DNA from: Caballeronia sp. GAFFF1
GTDB taxonomy: Bacteria > Pseudomonadota > Gammaproteobacteria > Burkholderiales > Burkholderiaceae
NCBI RefSeq assembly: GCF_023630705.1
Contig: NZ_JALQEM010000037.1
Location: 124,001 to 188,000, forward strand
Length of the DNA stretch: 64,000 nucleotides
Reading direction: 5' to 3'
This document shows, piece after piece, positions 1 through 8,745 of the stretch. A program made the translations under genes and the position numbers. How positions within the stretch are numbered: position 1 is the first letter of the stretch; every line of letters begins with the position of its first letter. Under the pieces are notes generated by a model that did not search any database, had not been told where the DNA came from, and worked only from the letters and a program-made list of their open reading frames with translations.

Positions 1-452
1 TGCATGAGGCGCGCCCTGAGGTCGTCGAACACTTCTATCGGCAAGCCGCCAGCATTCTTCTCGGACTTGACCATTACCGGCGGGACGGCTGATATGAGAA
101 CCGCCTTTGCGACCCGTCCGGGCTCTGCACGCGCGACGTAGTGCGCCACTTCGCCGCCGCCAGTTGAGTGACCGACATGTATTGCGTCGGCTAGCTCTAG
201 CGCAGCGACCAGCTGGGCAACGTCCGATGCATACGTATCCATGTCGTTGCCAGCTTCCGTTTGCGTCGAACGGCCATGTCCGCGTCGGTCGTGCGCAATC
301 ACACGAAAACCTTTATCGAGAAAAAATAAGAGTTGGTTATCCCAATCGTCCGCACTCAAAGGCCACCCATGATGGAAGACGATTGGCTGCCCTTTTCCCC
401 AGTCCTTGTAGTAAATTTTTGTCTGGTCACGCATAGTTACAAAGCCGTCCAT
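1..452 (-). CDS. Alpha/beta hydrolase, chloroperoxidase-like (3' end outside window)
   Basis: Serine hydrolase of the alpha/beta fold, closest in pattern to non-heme chloroperoxidases and related esterases. The first 150 residues are visible. The oxyanion segment HHGWP is at residues 27-31 and the nucleophile elbow GHSTGGG, with the likely catalytic Ser96, at 94-100; the acid and His of the triad lie beyond the window edge. The ATG at 452 is chosen because GGGAG sits about 8 bases upstream. There is no signal peptide, so it is probably cytoplasmic. Substrate is unknown, since members of this family are promiscuous. It lies about 220 bases downstream of the DsrE gene on the same strand and may share its transcript. 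Confidence 0.85.
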   Translation of the reverse strand, partial: MDGFVTMRDQTKIYYKDWGKGQPIVFHHGWPLSADDWDNQLLFFLDKGFRVIAHDRRGHGRSTQTEAGNDMDTYASDVAQLVAALELADAIHVGHSTGGGEVAHYVARAEPGRVAKAVLISAVPPVMVKSEKNAGGLPIEVFDDLRARLM

Positions 453-676
453 GATTTTCTCCCGGGCAATGTTTGTGGAATAGGTGGTCACTACGTCAAA
501 GGCTGGGAAGGCACCGGCCAATATGAGAGCACATTCGTACGTCACGACTGCTGCATGGGATGACTTACAAGCCGTTGCGCTGAGCGCCTCGTGCCTCACT
601 AACAGTGAGGCAGGGCTCACACCGATCGACCCTCGCTGGGGGATTTGGACCGGCAGAATCGGCCAGCGGATCTCCC

Positions 677-1114
677 TCACTCAGTTATTTTTATGTATCC
701 CTGCCGGACGAGCTGAATGGTTCTCGCCATCGCGTCGGTGTTGACTTTGATATCTGGCAGAAGATCTTCGTTAGTCCAGCCATGCGATTTGGCAGTTGCG
801 CCACAAAGCTCGACGCGCACTCCTTTCTCGATGAGCTCTTCAACCATGCGCCTATAAGGATTGCCAGACTCGATATTGCGGTCTCGGTTGTAGGATTGGT
901 CATTAAGCGTAACGTGCCCGGCGTTTGTGTGGAAGACCGCGACGACCTCGCTCTCCGCTTTCCAATCCGCCGCGTCACTCTCGATAAGCCGGAGATGGAA
1001 TACTGACGCTGGAAGGTCTCCCTCGAAAGCCAGCGCGCTGACACTAAATACGGCTTTGACACTGCTGAGTTTCACTGGAATGTCAATGCGAACCGGCTTA
1101 GGTGTATTGGACAC
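677..1114 (-). CDS. DsrE/DsrF-like family protein
   Basis: A 145-residue protein with the DsrE/YchN-like fold, a family of small proteins linked to sulfur-atom transfer or of unknown role. The C-terminal segment with CGATAKSHGW (Cys near residue 103) and the ending QLVRQGYIKI is characteristic. There is no signal peptide. The start is GTG at 1114, supported by an AAGGGAG ribosome site; no ATG lies nearby in frame. It is followed by an alpha/beta hydrolase and preceded by BON proteins, all on the minus strand, a mix often seen in stress-associated accessory regions. A specific substrate cannot be assigned. Confidence 0.8.
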   Translation of the reverse strand: MSNTPKPVRIDIPVKLSSVKAVFSVSALAFEGDLPASVFHLRLIESDAADWKAESEVVAVFHTNAGHVTLNDQSYNRDRNIESGNPYRRMVEELIEKGVRVELCGATAKSHGWTNEDLLPDIKVNTDAMARTIQLVRQGYIKITE

Positions 1115-1185
1115 TTTTGAGCTCCCTTCCTGTATGCCGTGACAATAAACTTAGTGATTGCTCCGGGCATGAAGAGCAAGCTCAC

Positions 1186-1536
1186 TCAGTGACCGGCTTC
1201 ACGGACGTGTATGTTGTTCTTGACGTCGCTTACCCCCGAAACCTTGGTTGTGGCGTCTTCTGCCATCTGGATCTGGCCATCATCCGGCGCATCGCCGTCT
1301 AACGTCACCTTTCCGCCGCGTGCGACCACAACGATGCCTGAAGAGTCGAGATGCTTTGTCGCTGCGAGTGCGTGGCGCACCTTGGATTCCAATTGATGGT
1401 TCTGCTTTCTCGCAACACTCCTATTGGTCGGTGCCTGGCTTGCATCGCCTGCTGACGTCTGGGCATGCGCCCCCGCCATATTCAGCAGTGAAGCAACGAG
1501 GACCAAGACGATATACCGCGTAAGCGAGTAGCCCAT
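1186..1536 (-). CDS. BON-domain periplasmic protein
   Basis: A 116-residue exported protein. A signal peptide covers roughly residues 1-25 (hydrophobic core followed by AHA/Q). One BON domain fills about residues 48-113, with the typical core GGKVTLDGDAPDDGQ and the closing GVSDVKNNIHV. BON domains are thought to bind phospholipid and are common in osmotic-stress proteins such as OsmY, which carries two copies; this protein has one. The ATG at 1536 has a strong AAGGAGA site. A second single-BON gene of similar design lies about 140 bases upstream on the same strand, so the two are probably duplicates. Function beyond envelope or stress association is inference. Confidence 0.85.
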   Translation of the reverse strand: MGYSLTRYIVLVLVASLLNMAGAHAQTSAGDASQAPTNRSVARKQNHQLESKVRHALAATKHLDSSGIVVVARGGKVTLDGDAPDDGQIQMAEDATTKVSGVSDVKNNIHVREAGH

Positions 1537-1676
1537 TTGAAGTCTCCTTAGTTGACGGTTGGTGATGCAACCAACGTCTCATGGATGAGTCTAGGCGGGC
1601 GATTTTCTGAATTCTTTCCAGAATGAACTGTAATTGTTCAAATCAACGACAGGCAAGACAGCTTTTCGCGGCGTCA

Positions 1677-2030
1677 TCATTGACCACCCGCGCGAATCGT
1701 CAGGCGGTTGGAGACCGAGGTGACGCCTTGTACACTTTGTGCGACACGCGACGCGACTCCGATTTGTGATTCGTCCCCGACGCTGTCAGATAAAGTGACG
1801 TTACCGCCTCTTGCTAGAACGTTGACATTAGCCGTTTCAACCCCATTCTTCGAGAGAGCGCGTTGGACGCGCGTGCCTAAGGTCCGATTCGCTCGCCTAA
1901 CATCAGATGTGGACGGCGTTTGCGAGGGTGACGGCGTCGGTAGATCATCGTTAGCCTGCGCTAACGCGTTCTCTGATGCGACACAGACCAGCGTGGCTAC
2001 AACAATCGCAACGTAGCTTTGGATAGTCAT
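1677..2030 (-). CDS. BON-domain periplasmic protein
   Basis: A second single-BON protein of 117 residues. It has an N-terminal signal peptide (hydrophobic residues about 6-22, ending ENALA/Q), a Pro/Ser/Thr-rich linker, and a BON domain with GGNVTLSDSVGDES and GVTSVSNRLTI. The ATG at 2030 is preferred over an in-frame start 36 bases further upstream because CGGAG lies about 6 bases before it. It shares architecture with the neighbouring BON protein at 1186-1536, which suggests tandem duplication. No partner gene reveals a more specific job. Confidence 0.85.
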   Translation of the reverse strand: MTIQSYVAIVVATLVCVASENALAQANDDLPTPSPSQTPSTSDVRRANRTLGTRVQRALSKNGVETANVNVLARGGNVTLSDSVGDESQIGVASRVAQSVQGVTSVSNRLTIRAGGQ

Positions 2031-2689
2031 GAGTACTCCGTCCTGCATCGAGGCTGGGTGTCGCAATGCAAACGCCTGCTGACCGCGATCAACGGCTCGA
2101 CGATTTGACGTTGCTAGGGTCTAGGGATTCGGGCCCAAGTGTATCGCCGAGTATTTGGTCAATCTTCCATATATGCACGGCTAGGTGCCTGATGTGCCGA
2201 TTAGTGAGCTCTTGGTCACTACCCGCTGACGATGGCATTTGGCGTTGCCGCGGTGTTCGCAATGCCGCTAAGGCCGTATGTGGTGAGCCAAGCGTTGTTG
2301 TTATAGATTGACCCTTTCACCGGTACGTCGCCGTTGATGCCCTTCGAAGGGCCGTTTTCGGGCGGCTCGACTGTCGCTTACGGGTCGGGGTGAGCCCATC
2401 GGAGCTACGAACTCATCGCCGCATAGCGGCCACTGGTGTTTGGCTGCCCGATAACGGCCGATCGTCAACGCGAACTCCCGACCCGTTTCTGCCGGTCAGG
2501 CTGGTGCACGATTAAGGCCGGTATCGGAGCGCTGCTGCCATTCGTGAAGCAGGGTTGTGCGCCGGGCAACCGTATTGTTGCGACGCTCGACTCGGTCGTG
2601 AAGTGGCTTTGATGATTATCCCTGTAATCATCGTGCCCTTCGCGATCACGATACGACTCACGACCCCGCCCGCATCGTCTCGATCTCGG
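2031..2689. other. Intergenic stretch without a convincing gene
   Basis: No frame here has a ribosome site plus protein-like composition. A perfect 14-bp palindrome GCCCTTCGAAGGGC lies at 2339-2352. The stretch separates the BON genes from the remains of a lysE gene and is probably decayed sequence. Confidence 0.5.
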
Positions 2690-2836
2690 TCATGGTCGGC
2701 CTCTCGACAATGTAATTCCATGTGGGCACCTGGGTATGGTGCTCATGCTTGCTCGGATAGCGACATACGCGATACCAGGACCTGGAACAATCGCTAGTAA
2801 CAGCCCGGCAACGAGGAACGAGGCGGACGGGAGCAT
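2690..2836 (-). pseudogene. Truncated LysE/RhtB-family exporter (N-terminal stub)
   Basis: The frame opens at ATG 2836, 13 bases after the stop of the B3/4 gene. It reads a first transmembrane segment of LysE/RhtB amino-acid exporters (LLLAIVPGPGIAYVA, with the family PGP motif). After about 30 residues the similarity is lost and a stop falls at 2690-2692. Intact members are about 200 residues with six membrane segments, so this is a broken 5' fragment. XRE-cupin regulator, B3/4 protein and LysE exporter would make a plausible original set. Confidence 0.6.
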
Positions 2837-2849
2837 CAAAAAGTTTCCA

Positions 2850-3545
2850 TCACTGAATGTCTGCACCAATCAGGCGGCTGTCGATCGCGGCGTCGGGCAT
2901 CAGCAAACGTAGGCCATCGATGAGCGCGTCGCCAGCTTCGTTGAGCGAGTTGATCGGCATTTCCGGCAGACTTTCGAGAACAAACCACATCTGCTTGGCA
3001 TTGGCAGTCAGTCTGGTCCTCACGCCTTGCCGCCAGTTCCAACGGCGACAAGTGACACCAACATCGTCGCGCCATACGACCTCCCCGTGCTCTGGTGACT
3101 CCAGGGCCGGCACACCTTCTTTGATCGTATCGAACTCTTCCGTGCCGTCTGCAATTACTAGGCGAGGCATCCCGACATACGCCTCGAAATTCTCACCGCC
3201 CACAGGAATGGCGTATTTCAGGCTGACGGCGTTATAAAGATCGACGACTGGGTCGATGCTCGGCAAGCTCCCGGCCTTCAAAGCCCGCTTACGCAGCGCG
3301 TCCGCGGAAGAACCGGTCCGCTGCGGCTTCGCGCCGAACTCTCTGAATACATTGGCCCATGCGGAAAGATGCGCGTCGGCCCATGCGGGCCCGCCTGAAC
3401 CGACGTATCGGCACGCATCGTCCAGCGCTTGCTTACCAAGACCGGGGCTTACGATTGGCGACGTGCTAACACTGACACTTAGGGCACGGAAGCCCGGAGC
3501 GAGCATGGCGATCTCGCGGGCAATTGACGGGAGGACGGTGAGCAT
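2850..3545 (-). CDS. B3/4-domain protein (tRNA-synthetase editing-like)
   Basis: About 231 residues resembling stand-alone B3/B4 domains, the substrate-editing module of phenylalanyl-tRNA synthetase beta. Features seen are an SPGLGKQALDDACRYVG-like start, the central VDLYNAVSLKYAIPVGGE segment and the late ESLPEMPINSLNEA segment. Stand-alone B3/4 proteins may remove mischarged amino acids, but the reaction here is not established. The start is taken as ATG 3545 (MLTVLPSI); ATG 3566 is also possible and neither has a strong ribosome site. It is divergent from the XRE-cupin regulator at 3588, its likely controller, and coupled to a truncated lysE downstream. Confidence 0.7.
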   Translation of the reverse strand: MLTVLPSIAREIAMLAPGFRALSVSVSTSPIVSPGLGKQALDDACRYVGSGGPAWADAHLSAWANVFREFGAKPQRTGSSADALRKRALKAGSLPSIDPVVDLYNAVSLKYAIPVGGENFEAYVGMPRLVIADGTEEFDTIKEGVPALESPEHGEVVWRDDVGVTCRRWNWRQGVRTRLTANAKQMWFVLESLPEMPINSLNEAGDALIDGLRLLMPDAAIDSRLIGADIQ

Positions 3546-3587
3546 AGAGAATCCGCGGGTGACCATTCCGTACCATAATACTGACCA

Positions 3588-4187
3588 ATGACCAAAAACG
3601 TCAATATATCGACCGATTCCGGTGCGGACATTCAGGCGGTGAGTGAGGCGGTGGCGATTCGTCTCAGGGAGTACCGCAAACAGCAAAAGTTGACGCTGGA
3701 CGCGTTGTCGCGGCACTCGGGCGTGAGTAAAGGCATGCTCGTCGAGATCGAAAAGGGCGCCGCCAATCCCAGCATCGGCATTCTCTGCAAGATTTCGGCG
3801 GCCCTTGGTGTGTCCGTGGCGGACATCGTCAACGTGGCCAGTTCACCCGCTGTGCACTTGGTCGAGAAACGAGACATCCCAACACTGTGGACGGGGCAGA
3901 AGGGCGGCTCGGCGCGCCTGCTTGCTGGCACGAGCGGGCCGAGCATGATTGAGCTATGGCGCTGGGAGATGCTGCCGGGGGAATTTTTTGAATCCTCTGG
4001 CCACCCCGAAGGGACGGTCGAACTGCTGCATGTTGAGCAGGGACAACTAAAGATCGCCGTGGACGAGACTGAGCTTGAAGTTCCGGCCGGCTACTCTGCG
4101 GTAGCCAGGACCGACGTGGGACATAAATACGCGAATGAAGGCAGGTCGAAGCTGATCTTTACGATGACCGTGTTGGAGCCTCATTAG
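3588..4187 (+). CDS. XRE-family regulator with C-terminal cupin domain
   Basis: A 199-residue DNA-binding regulator. The helix-turn-helix occupies about residues 25-80 (LREYRKQQKLTLDALSRHSG followed by GMLVEIEKG). A cupin sensor domain follows at about 115-195 with EGTVELLHVEQG and VPAGYSAVARTDVGHKY. This architecture is common in regulators that sense small metabolites and control adjacent catabolic or transport genes. It starts some 20-40 bases from the start of the divergent B3/4 gene, so the two share one promoter region. The ligand is not deducible. Confidence 0.85.
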   Translation: MTKNVNISTDSGADIQAVSEAVAIRLREYRKQQKLTLDALSRHSGVSKGMLVEIEKGAANPSIGILCKISAALGVSVADIVNVASSPAVHLVEKRDIPTLWTGQKGGSARLLAGTSGPSMIELWRWEMLPGEFFESSGHPEGTVELLHVEQGQLKIAVDETELEVPAGYSAVARTDVGHKYANEGRSKLIFTMTVLEPH

Positions 4188-4562
4188 CGGGATGTGCGCA
4201 CTAGGCTTCCGCACGCAAGGAGCGTACTTGATTAGAGGTTTCCTAGCGATGCCCGGCGACCGCCGCCGACGTTACCGAGCTGCATGATCCTCAACGTCGG
4301 CGCAGATCGCGGTCGGTCACGCCATCTACTGCCTGCGCAGTCTGCGTGTGCTGGACGTCGGGCAGGACTCGGCCACAAGCGGTCCGTCGAGGGCACCATC
4401 CATTAAGATGCCCAAAGGTCCCGTGCGCCACGTTCAACGACCGGTCCCAAGGGCACAAGCAGTCGTTGGCAAAAGGGAAAACTGCTGCGATGCAAACGAC
4501 GGCAATAGATCTAAGCCAACAGGCGAACCGCCCCTCTGATCCTGATGAGGTACCTCGCCGTT
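4188..4562. other. Intergenic, no gene recognised
   Basis: Short frames on both strands lack ribosome sites and protein-like composition. No repeat or RNA feature was recognised. Confidence 0.4.
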
Positions 4563-4763
4563 TCAGCCTTCGACCGCCGCTTTGAAGGGAGAATGGTGGT
4601 CCATCCAATCGTAGTGGCGAGGGCTATTGGCCCAGGCCCAGTTGAGGGGGGACGGCTCTTCTAAGTCGGCGGCGATGTTGCTGCCGTGGTACACGTAGGA
4701 CCCCGAAGTAGGGTAACTTGCCGGTTCGACGACCTTCGGGTGGTTCAGCGAAGTTCTTTCCAT
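4563..4763 (-). CDS. Small hypothetical protein (doubtful)
   Basis: A 66-residue frame from ATG 4763. Its composition is plausible for a real small protein (SGSYVYHGSNIAADLEEPSP, then an aromatic- and His-rich tail), but the ribosome site is weak and no family is recognised. It lies beyond the terminator of the diaminopropionate operon, with no partner. It may be an unrelated orphan or a chance frame. Confidence 0.25.
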   Translation of the reverse strand: MERTSLNHPKVVEPASYPTSGSYVYHGSNIAADLEEPSPLNWAWANSPRHYDWMDHHSPFKAAVEG

Positions 4764-4886
4764 GTTACAACTCATAGTCCAAAAGAGAAATTCCAACCGC
4801 AAAGATGGCCCCCTTTGGCATCGAGGGCTCAGCCGGCGGCGCTAAGCGGGACAGCGCTCAGCTCTGTTTCGTCCGCTTCTAGGAAC

Positions 4887-4925
4887 AAAAAAAAGGACCA
4901 TCGCGCTGGATTGGCGCGATGGTCT
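4887..4925 (-). terminator. Rho-independent terminator of the diaminopropionate operon
   Basis: A perfect 11-bp inverted repeat, GACCATCGCGC / GCGCGATGGTC, with a 6-base loop. On the minus strand it is followed by a run of eight T (plus-strand A run at 4887-4894). It lies about 140 bases past the stop of the M24 hydrolase and closes the operon that runs from 11156 down to 5062. Confidence 0.85.
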
Positions 4926-5061
4926 AAAGGCGCTTCCGCGTAGAAACGGATGCCTGAGAGGAGAGCCTATAAATCCCGTCGCAACGCCACTGGCGCCGCG
5001 TCGCAGTGCTGGCGGCCCACAGCGCTGTAGCGGCCACTTTTAATGACCCACACTTAACGCA

Positions 5062-6222
5062 TCACCTGATGGTCAGCATCTCGCGCGGTGCACGCGTGGT
5101 TAGCAGGTCGGCACCGTCGGGGGTGATCGCAATATTTTCTTCATGTACGATCATCTTGCCGGGCGCGTATTCCATCCCGGGCTCGATCGTAATGACCATG
5201 CCAGCTTCCAAGACGGCAGCATCGTCGGCACTATTCGACGGCGGTTCAGTAAGCTGTAGGCCCAATCCATGACCTAAGCGACCGACATTGTTCCGACGCA
5301 TGCCGGCCGGCTCCAGTACGTCCATCATGACGCGCCAGAGGTCGCTCACGCGAACGCCCGGACGCGCAGCTTTGATACCGGCTTCCGTGGCCCGCCAAAC
5401 TGCATCGTGAGCCTTGGCTGCTGCGTCCGAGATTTTGCCGACCGCGTAGTTGCGATCAAAGTCGCAAAAGTAGCCGTGCGTAGTCGCACCAATATCGATG
5501 ATCAGAACGTCGCCGTCGACGAGTTCACGTGCCTTCGGACGCGAGATGATTTCCGCATAACCGCCTTCGCCGGACGCACACGCGAGAAACGGGACCGCAT
5601 GTGCTCCGCGTTTGAGAATATCTATGGTCATCTCGCGGCAGACTTCCGCTTCGGTCATACCCTTGCGCGCGAATTTCGGCACTTCCTCGAACGATCGGCT
5701 GACGATCTGTCCAGAGTTACGGATCATCTCAATTTCCGCCCCGGACTTGATGTTCCGTGTTTCCCAGATACACGGGGAGCCGTCCACAAGTTGAATGGAA
5801 ACGAGATTTTTCTGGACCTGGAGGAAGTCGTTCACGGGCATACGCAGGACCGATTCACGGCCCAGCTCAAATCCGATACGGCCAAACCGGCGCGGCAAGT
5901 CGCTCAACGTCGAGGACAGGAGCGAGACACCTTCATCTTGAGGACGCGGAGCGGGCCAAGTCCGAATGCTGCCGACAGCATACGTGGCGACAACCGGTTC
6001 GCCAATTTCGGGCACGACGGCGATTGTCTCGCCGCTCGCGGGGATAACGAGGAACCAAGGTCGTGCCGGGCTTTCCCAGAACTGCGTGTCGTATCCCGTA
6101 AAGTAGCGATAGTTCGGCGGAGCGGTAATAACCAGACCGTCCAGCTCATGGCTCTGCATACTCTTCTGGACACGTTCGATACGGTCGGCGAATTCTGCTT
6201 TTGGGAAGGGAAGATTGCTCAT
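5062..6222 (-). CDS. M24-family metallohydrolase (creatinase / Xaa-Pro peptidase / ectoine-hydrolase type)
   Basis: A 386-residue protein with the full two-domain M24 design. The N-terminal creatinase-like domain covers about residues 10-150 and the pita-bread catalytic domain about 165-380. Metal-ligand segments seen are IDIGATTHGYFCDFDRNY (both Asp), GRLGHGLGLQLTEPP (His), ITIEPGM (Glu) and VHEENIAIT (Glu). The family includes prolidases, creatinase (which releases urea from creatine) and the ectoine ring hydrolase DoeA. It is the last gene of the operon, starting 50 bases after the ABC permease-ATPase gene, with a GAGAGG ribosome site. With a carbamoylase-type amidohydrolase and diaminopropionate lyase alongside, it may open a ring or remove a ureido, acyl or peptide group; that is inference. 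Confidence 0.85.
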   Translation of the reverse strand: MSNLPFPKAEFADRIERVQKSMQSHELDGLVITAPPNYRYFTGYDTQFWESPARPWFLVIPASGETIAVVPEIGEPVVATYAVGSIRTWPAPRPQDEGVSLLSSTLSDLPRRFGRIGFELGRESVLRMPVNDFLQVQKNLVSIQLVDGSPCIWETRNIKSGAEIEMIRNSGQIVSRSFEEVPKFARKGMTEAEVCREMTIDILKRGAHAVPFLACASGEGGYAEIISRPKARELVDGDVLIIDIGATTHGYFCDFDRNYAVGKISDAAAKAHDAVWRATEAGIKAARPGVRVSDLWRVMMDVLEPAGMRRNNVGRLGHGLGLQLTEPPSNSADDAAVLEAGMVITIEPGMEYAPGKMIVHEENIAITPDGADLLTTRAPREMLTIR

Positions 6223-6272
6223 GATGACCTCTCTGTATGTGGTGGGGAGATAAGCAGTGCCGCACTGACAAG

Positions 6273-7799
6273 TCAGGCAGTCATCTCCATTGCGTAACCC
6301 TTAAGGAATTTCGAGACGCGTGATTCTCGGCCCATCGACGCGTACTCCGCAGGCGACAGATCGTGAACGACATGTCCACCTTCCATGAAAACAACGCGGT
6401 CCGAGATGCGCATTGCAAACTCAATCTCGTGAGTCACGATGATCATGGTCATACCTTCTCGGGCCAAACCTTCAATCACTTTCAAGACCTCGCCGACAAG
6501 CTCGGGGTCGAGCGCCGACGTCGGCTCGTCAAAGAGCACAATGGCGGGCTCCATCGCGAGCGCTCGGGCAATCGCCACCCGTTGCTGCTGACCGCCCGAG
6601 AGCTGATGCGGATATTTGTTACCGTGCGCGCTCAGTCCGACCTTCGCAAGAAGCTTGAATGCCTGTGCCTTCCGCTCTTCCTTCGACAGGCGGCTGTGAT
6701 ATGCCGGTGCGAGCGTGAGATTCTCCAGAACTGTGCGGTGAGGGAACAAGTTGAAGTTCTGGAATACCATGCCGATGTCAAGAATTCCGGAGCGATATTG
6801 TGAGCGCGGAATCTTGCCGTGGGAGCCATGAGGCGCCCAGAGGAACGGCTTCTCATGCAGAAGCACCTCACCATCGTCGATGGTTTCTAGACCATTGAGC
6901 GTACGGATGAACGAAGTCTTTCCCGACCCAGAGGGCCCGATGATCGAGATGACCTCGCCCGCGTTCACCTTAAGGTCGATCCCTTTCAGTACGTGGTGCT
7001 CGCCGTATTTCTTGTGCACGCCCACGGCCTGAATGGCAGGCTTGTTGGATCGCTCCCGCTTGCTGGGAGCCAACGCCACCACGCTGTTATCTGCGACCGG
7101 TTGCTCCTTGATCATCGCGGCGGTGCGGCGCGTGAAGTCGATGCGCTTCTCGACGTAGCCGAGGAGATAGCTGAAAGCCGTGACCACGAGAACGTAGTAG
7201 AACGCCACGGCAAGCATCGTTTCAAGCACTTTGAAGTTCTGCGTGTAAAGTCGCTCCCCTACGAGGAGAATCTCCCCGAGCGAAATGACTGACACCAGCG
7301 ACGTTAGCTTGACGATGGTGATGTATTCGTTGATTAGCGTCGGAAGCGCGACACGGAAGGCTTGGGGAAGAACGATTAGTCGGTGCATGCCGAGGTAGCC
7401 GATGCCAAGTGCCTTCCCGGCCTCGAGTTGCCCCTTGGCCACGGCCGCGAGGCCACCGCGATGGATTTCTGCCACATACGCAGTCTCACTTAAGGCGAGG
7501 GCGATCAGGCCGGCGAGGAACGGGTTCGAAAGCACCGGGCCCGTTGCCGGTATCACCTGCGGCAGGTTGTAGACGAAAATCAGCAGAACCAGGAGTGGCA
7601 GACTCCGGAAGAACCAGACGTATGCACGACAGAACATGCGAACGGGCGCAATGGTGGATTGCTTGCCGAGCGCGAAAAAGAAACCTACGAGGATACTGAT
7701 GACCCAACTCATCACGCTGAGTTCGACCACCATCCACGTTGCTTCCCAGAAAGCCTTGTACGACAGTAAGGAAAGGGCGTACCGCCAATCGAATTCCAT
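6273..7799 (-). CDS. Fused permease-ATPase of a polar amino-acid ABC importer
   Basis: A 508-residue single polypeptide combining two subunits that are usually separate. Residues about 1-230 are a HisM/GlnP-type membrane permease with several transmembrane helices and the cytoplasmic EAA loop (EAGKALGIGYLGMHR). Residues about 255-508 are the ATPase: Walker A GPSGSGKT, signature LSGGQQQR, Walker B IVLFDEPTSALDP and switch VTHE. The start is ATG 7799, which has AGGAG 7 bases upstream; an in-frame start 48 bases earlier has no support. It lies between its binding protein (7862-8698) and the M24 hydrolase. Only one permease is encoded, so it probably forms a homodimer. Predicted substrate is the diaminopropionate derivative degraded by the operon. 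Confidence 0.9.
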   Translation of the reverse strand: MEFDWRYALSLLSYKAFWEATWMVVELSVMSWVISILVGFFFALGKQSTIAPVRMFCRAYVWFFRSLPLLVLLIFVYNLPQVIPATGPVLSNPFLAGLIALALSETAYVAEIHRGGLAAVAKGQLEAGKALGIGYLGMHRLIVLPQAFRVALPTLINEYITIVKLTSLVSVISLGEILLVGERLYTQNFKVLETMLAVAFYYVLVVTAFSYLLGYVEKRIDFTRRTAAMIKEQPVADNSVVALAPSKRERSNKPAIQAVGVHKKYGEHHVLKGIDLKVNAGEVISIIGPSGSGKTSFIRTLNGLETIDDGEVLLHEKPFLWAPHGSHGKIPRSQYRSGILDIGMVFQNFNLFPHRTVLENLTLAPAYHSRLSKEERKAQAFKLLAKVGLSAHGNKYPHQLSGGQQQRVAIARALAMEPAIVLFDEPTSALDPELVGEVLKVIEGLAREGMTMIIVTHEIEFAMRISDRVVFMEGGHVVHDLSPAEYASMGRESRVSKFLKGYAMEMTA

Positions 7800-7861
7800 G
7801 CTTTTGCTCCTGTTCGAGACTGCCCCGGCTTCGCGCGACAATCTCATTTACAACAGTCGAC

Positions 7862-8698
7862 TTACTTCGCCGAACCCGTAGCACGCGCCACGTCCTGCGC
7901 CGTCGGTTCCACCAGGTTGTACTTTTTCAGCAGCGCCTGATATTCACCGTTCCTTTTCATTGTGACGAACGCATCGGCGACCTGCTGTTTCAACCCGTCG
8001 TTCCCCTTTTTGAACGCAATCCCACAGACAACGGGATTCATAGGTCCAGTCGACGTAATGACGACACGGCCGTTCAGCTTGCCTACGATCATCTTGGCGA
8101 CGCCCGAATCGTCGTATTGAGCGTCAACTGCCCGGGAAAGAAGGGCTTGCGCCGCTTCCGACGACGTATCGAACTCGCGCACGTCGATAGCACCCTTTCC
8201 AGCCGGTTGGCAGGCTTTTTCCGAGACCTCGTGCAACGTCGGCACCCACGCAGCGCCCTTGAGCGAGCCCACGCGCTTCCCACACAGATCCTCCATCGTC
8301 TTGGGCTTGTAATCACCCGAGGCGTTGGCCATCAGCGAGCCGCCCGTCATGAAATACGGGATGAAATCCAGCGTTTTTGCTCGTTCGGGCGTCACATACA
8401 GCGCCGACACGATCACGTCGTACCGATTGCCAGTCAGACCAAGGATGAGATTTGCGAAGCGTGTATCGACGAATTTCGGCGTCACCTTCAGATGCGTAGA
8501 CATCTTCGACATGAATTCCGGGTCAAAGCCCACGGGATCATTGCCGTCAAGCGACTCATACGGGGGATAGGTCATGTCGCTGCCAACCGTCAACGTGCCG
8601 GGGGCGATGGTTGCCGCGGAGCTGGAGGCGATGCCAACAGTACACAACAACGACAGCATCAGCGCGCGCGTCGTGGACTTCAGAACAGGGGCTTTCAT
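7862..8698 (-). CDS. Periplasmic solute-binding protein of an amino-acid ABC importer
   Basis: A 278-residue family-3 extracellular solute-binding protein. A signal peptide ends near residue 29 (SSSAA/T). The mature protein begins with the usual TLTVGSDMTYPPYE strand, followed by GFDPEFMSKM and the hinge segment SALYVTPERAKTLDF. The ATG at 8698 has a good AGGAG site. It delivers substrate to the permease-ATPase fusion encoded immediately downstream and is preceded by the M20 hydrolase gene. The family binds polar, often basic, amino acids; a diaminopropionate derivative fits the neighbourhood but has not been shown. Confidence 0.9.
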   Translation of the reverse strand: MKAPVLKSTTRALMLSLLCTVGIASSSAATIAPGTLTVGSDMTYPPYESLDGNDPVGFDPEFMSKMSTHLKVTPKFVDTRFANLILGLTGNRYDVIVSALYVTPERAKTLDFIPYFMTGGSLMANASGDYKPKTMEDLCGKRVGSLKGAAWVPTLHEVSEKACQPAGKGAIDVREFDTSSEAAQALLSRAVDAQYDDSGVAKMIVGKLNGRVVITSTGPMNPVVCGIAFKKGNDGLKQQVADAFVTMKRNGEYQALLKKYNLVEPTAQDVARATGSAK

Positions 8699-8745
8699 GG
8701 GATAAGTCTCCTAGAGGGAACTGGTCGCTTGTTTTAGCTGCTGGT

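Noticed and set aside
2512..2797. Small frames with Arg/Asp repeats
   Set aside because: They overlap the lysE stub in other frames and show no independent coding features.
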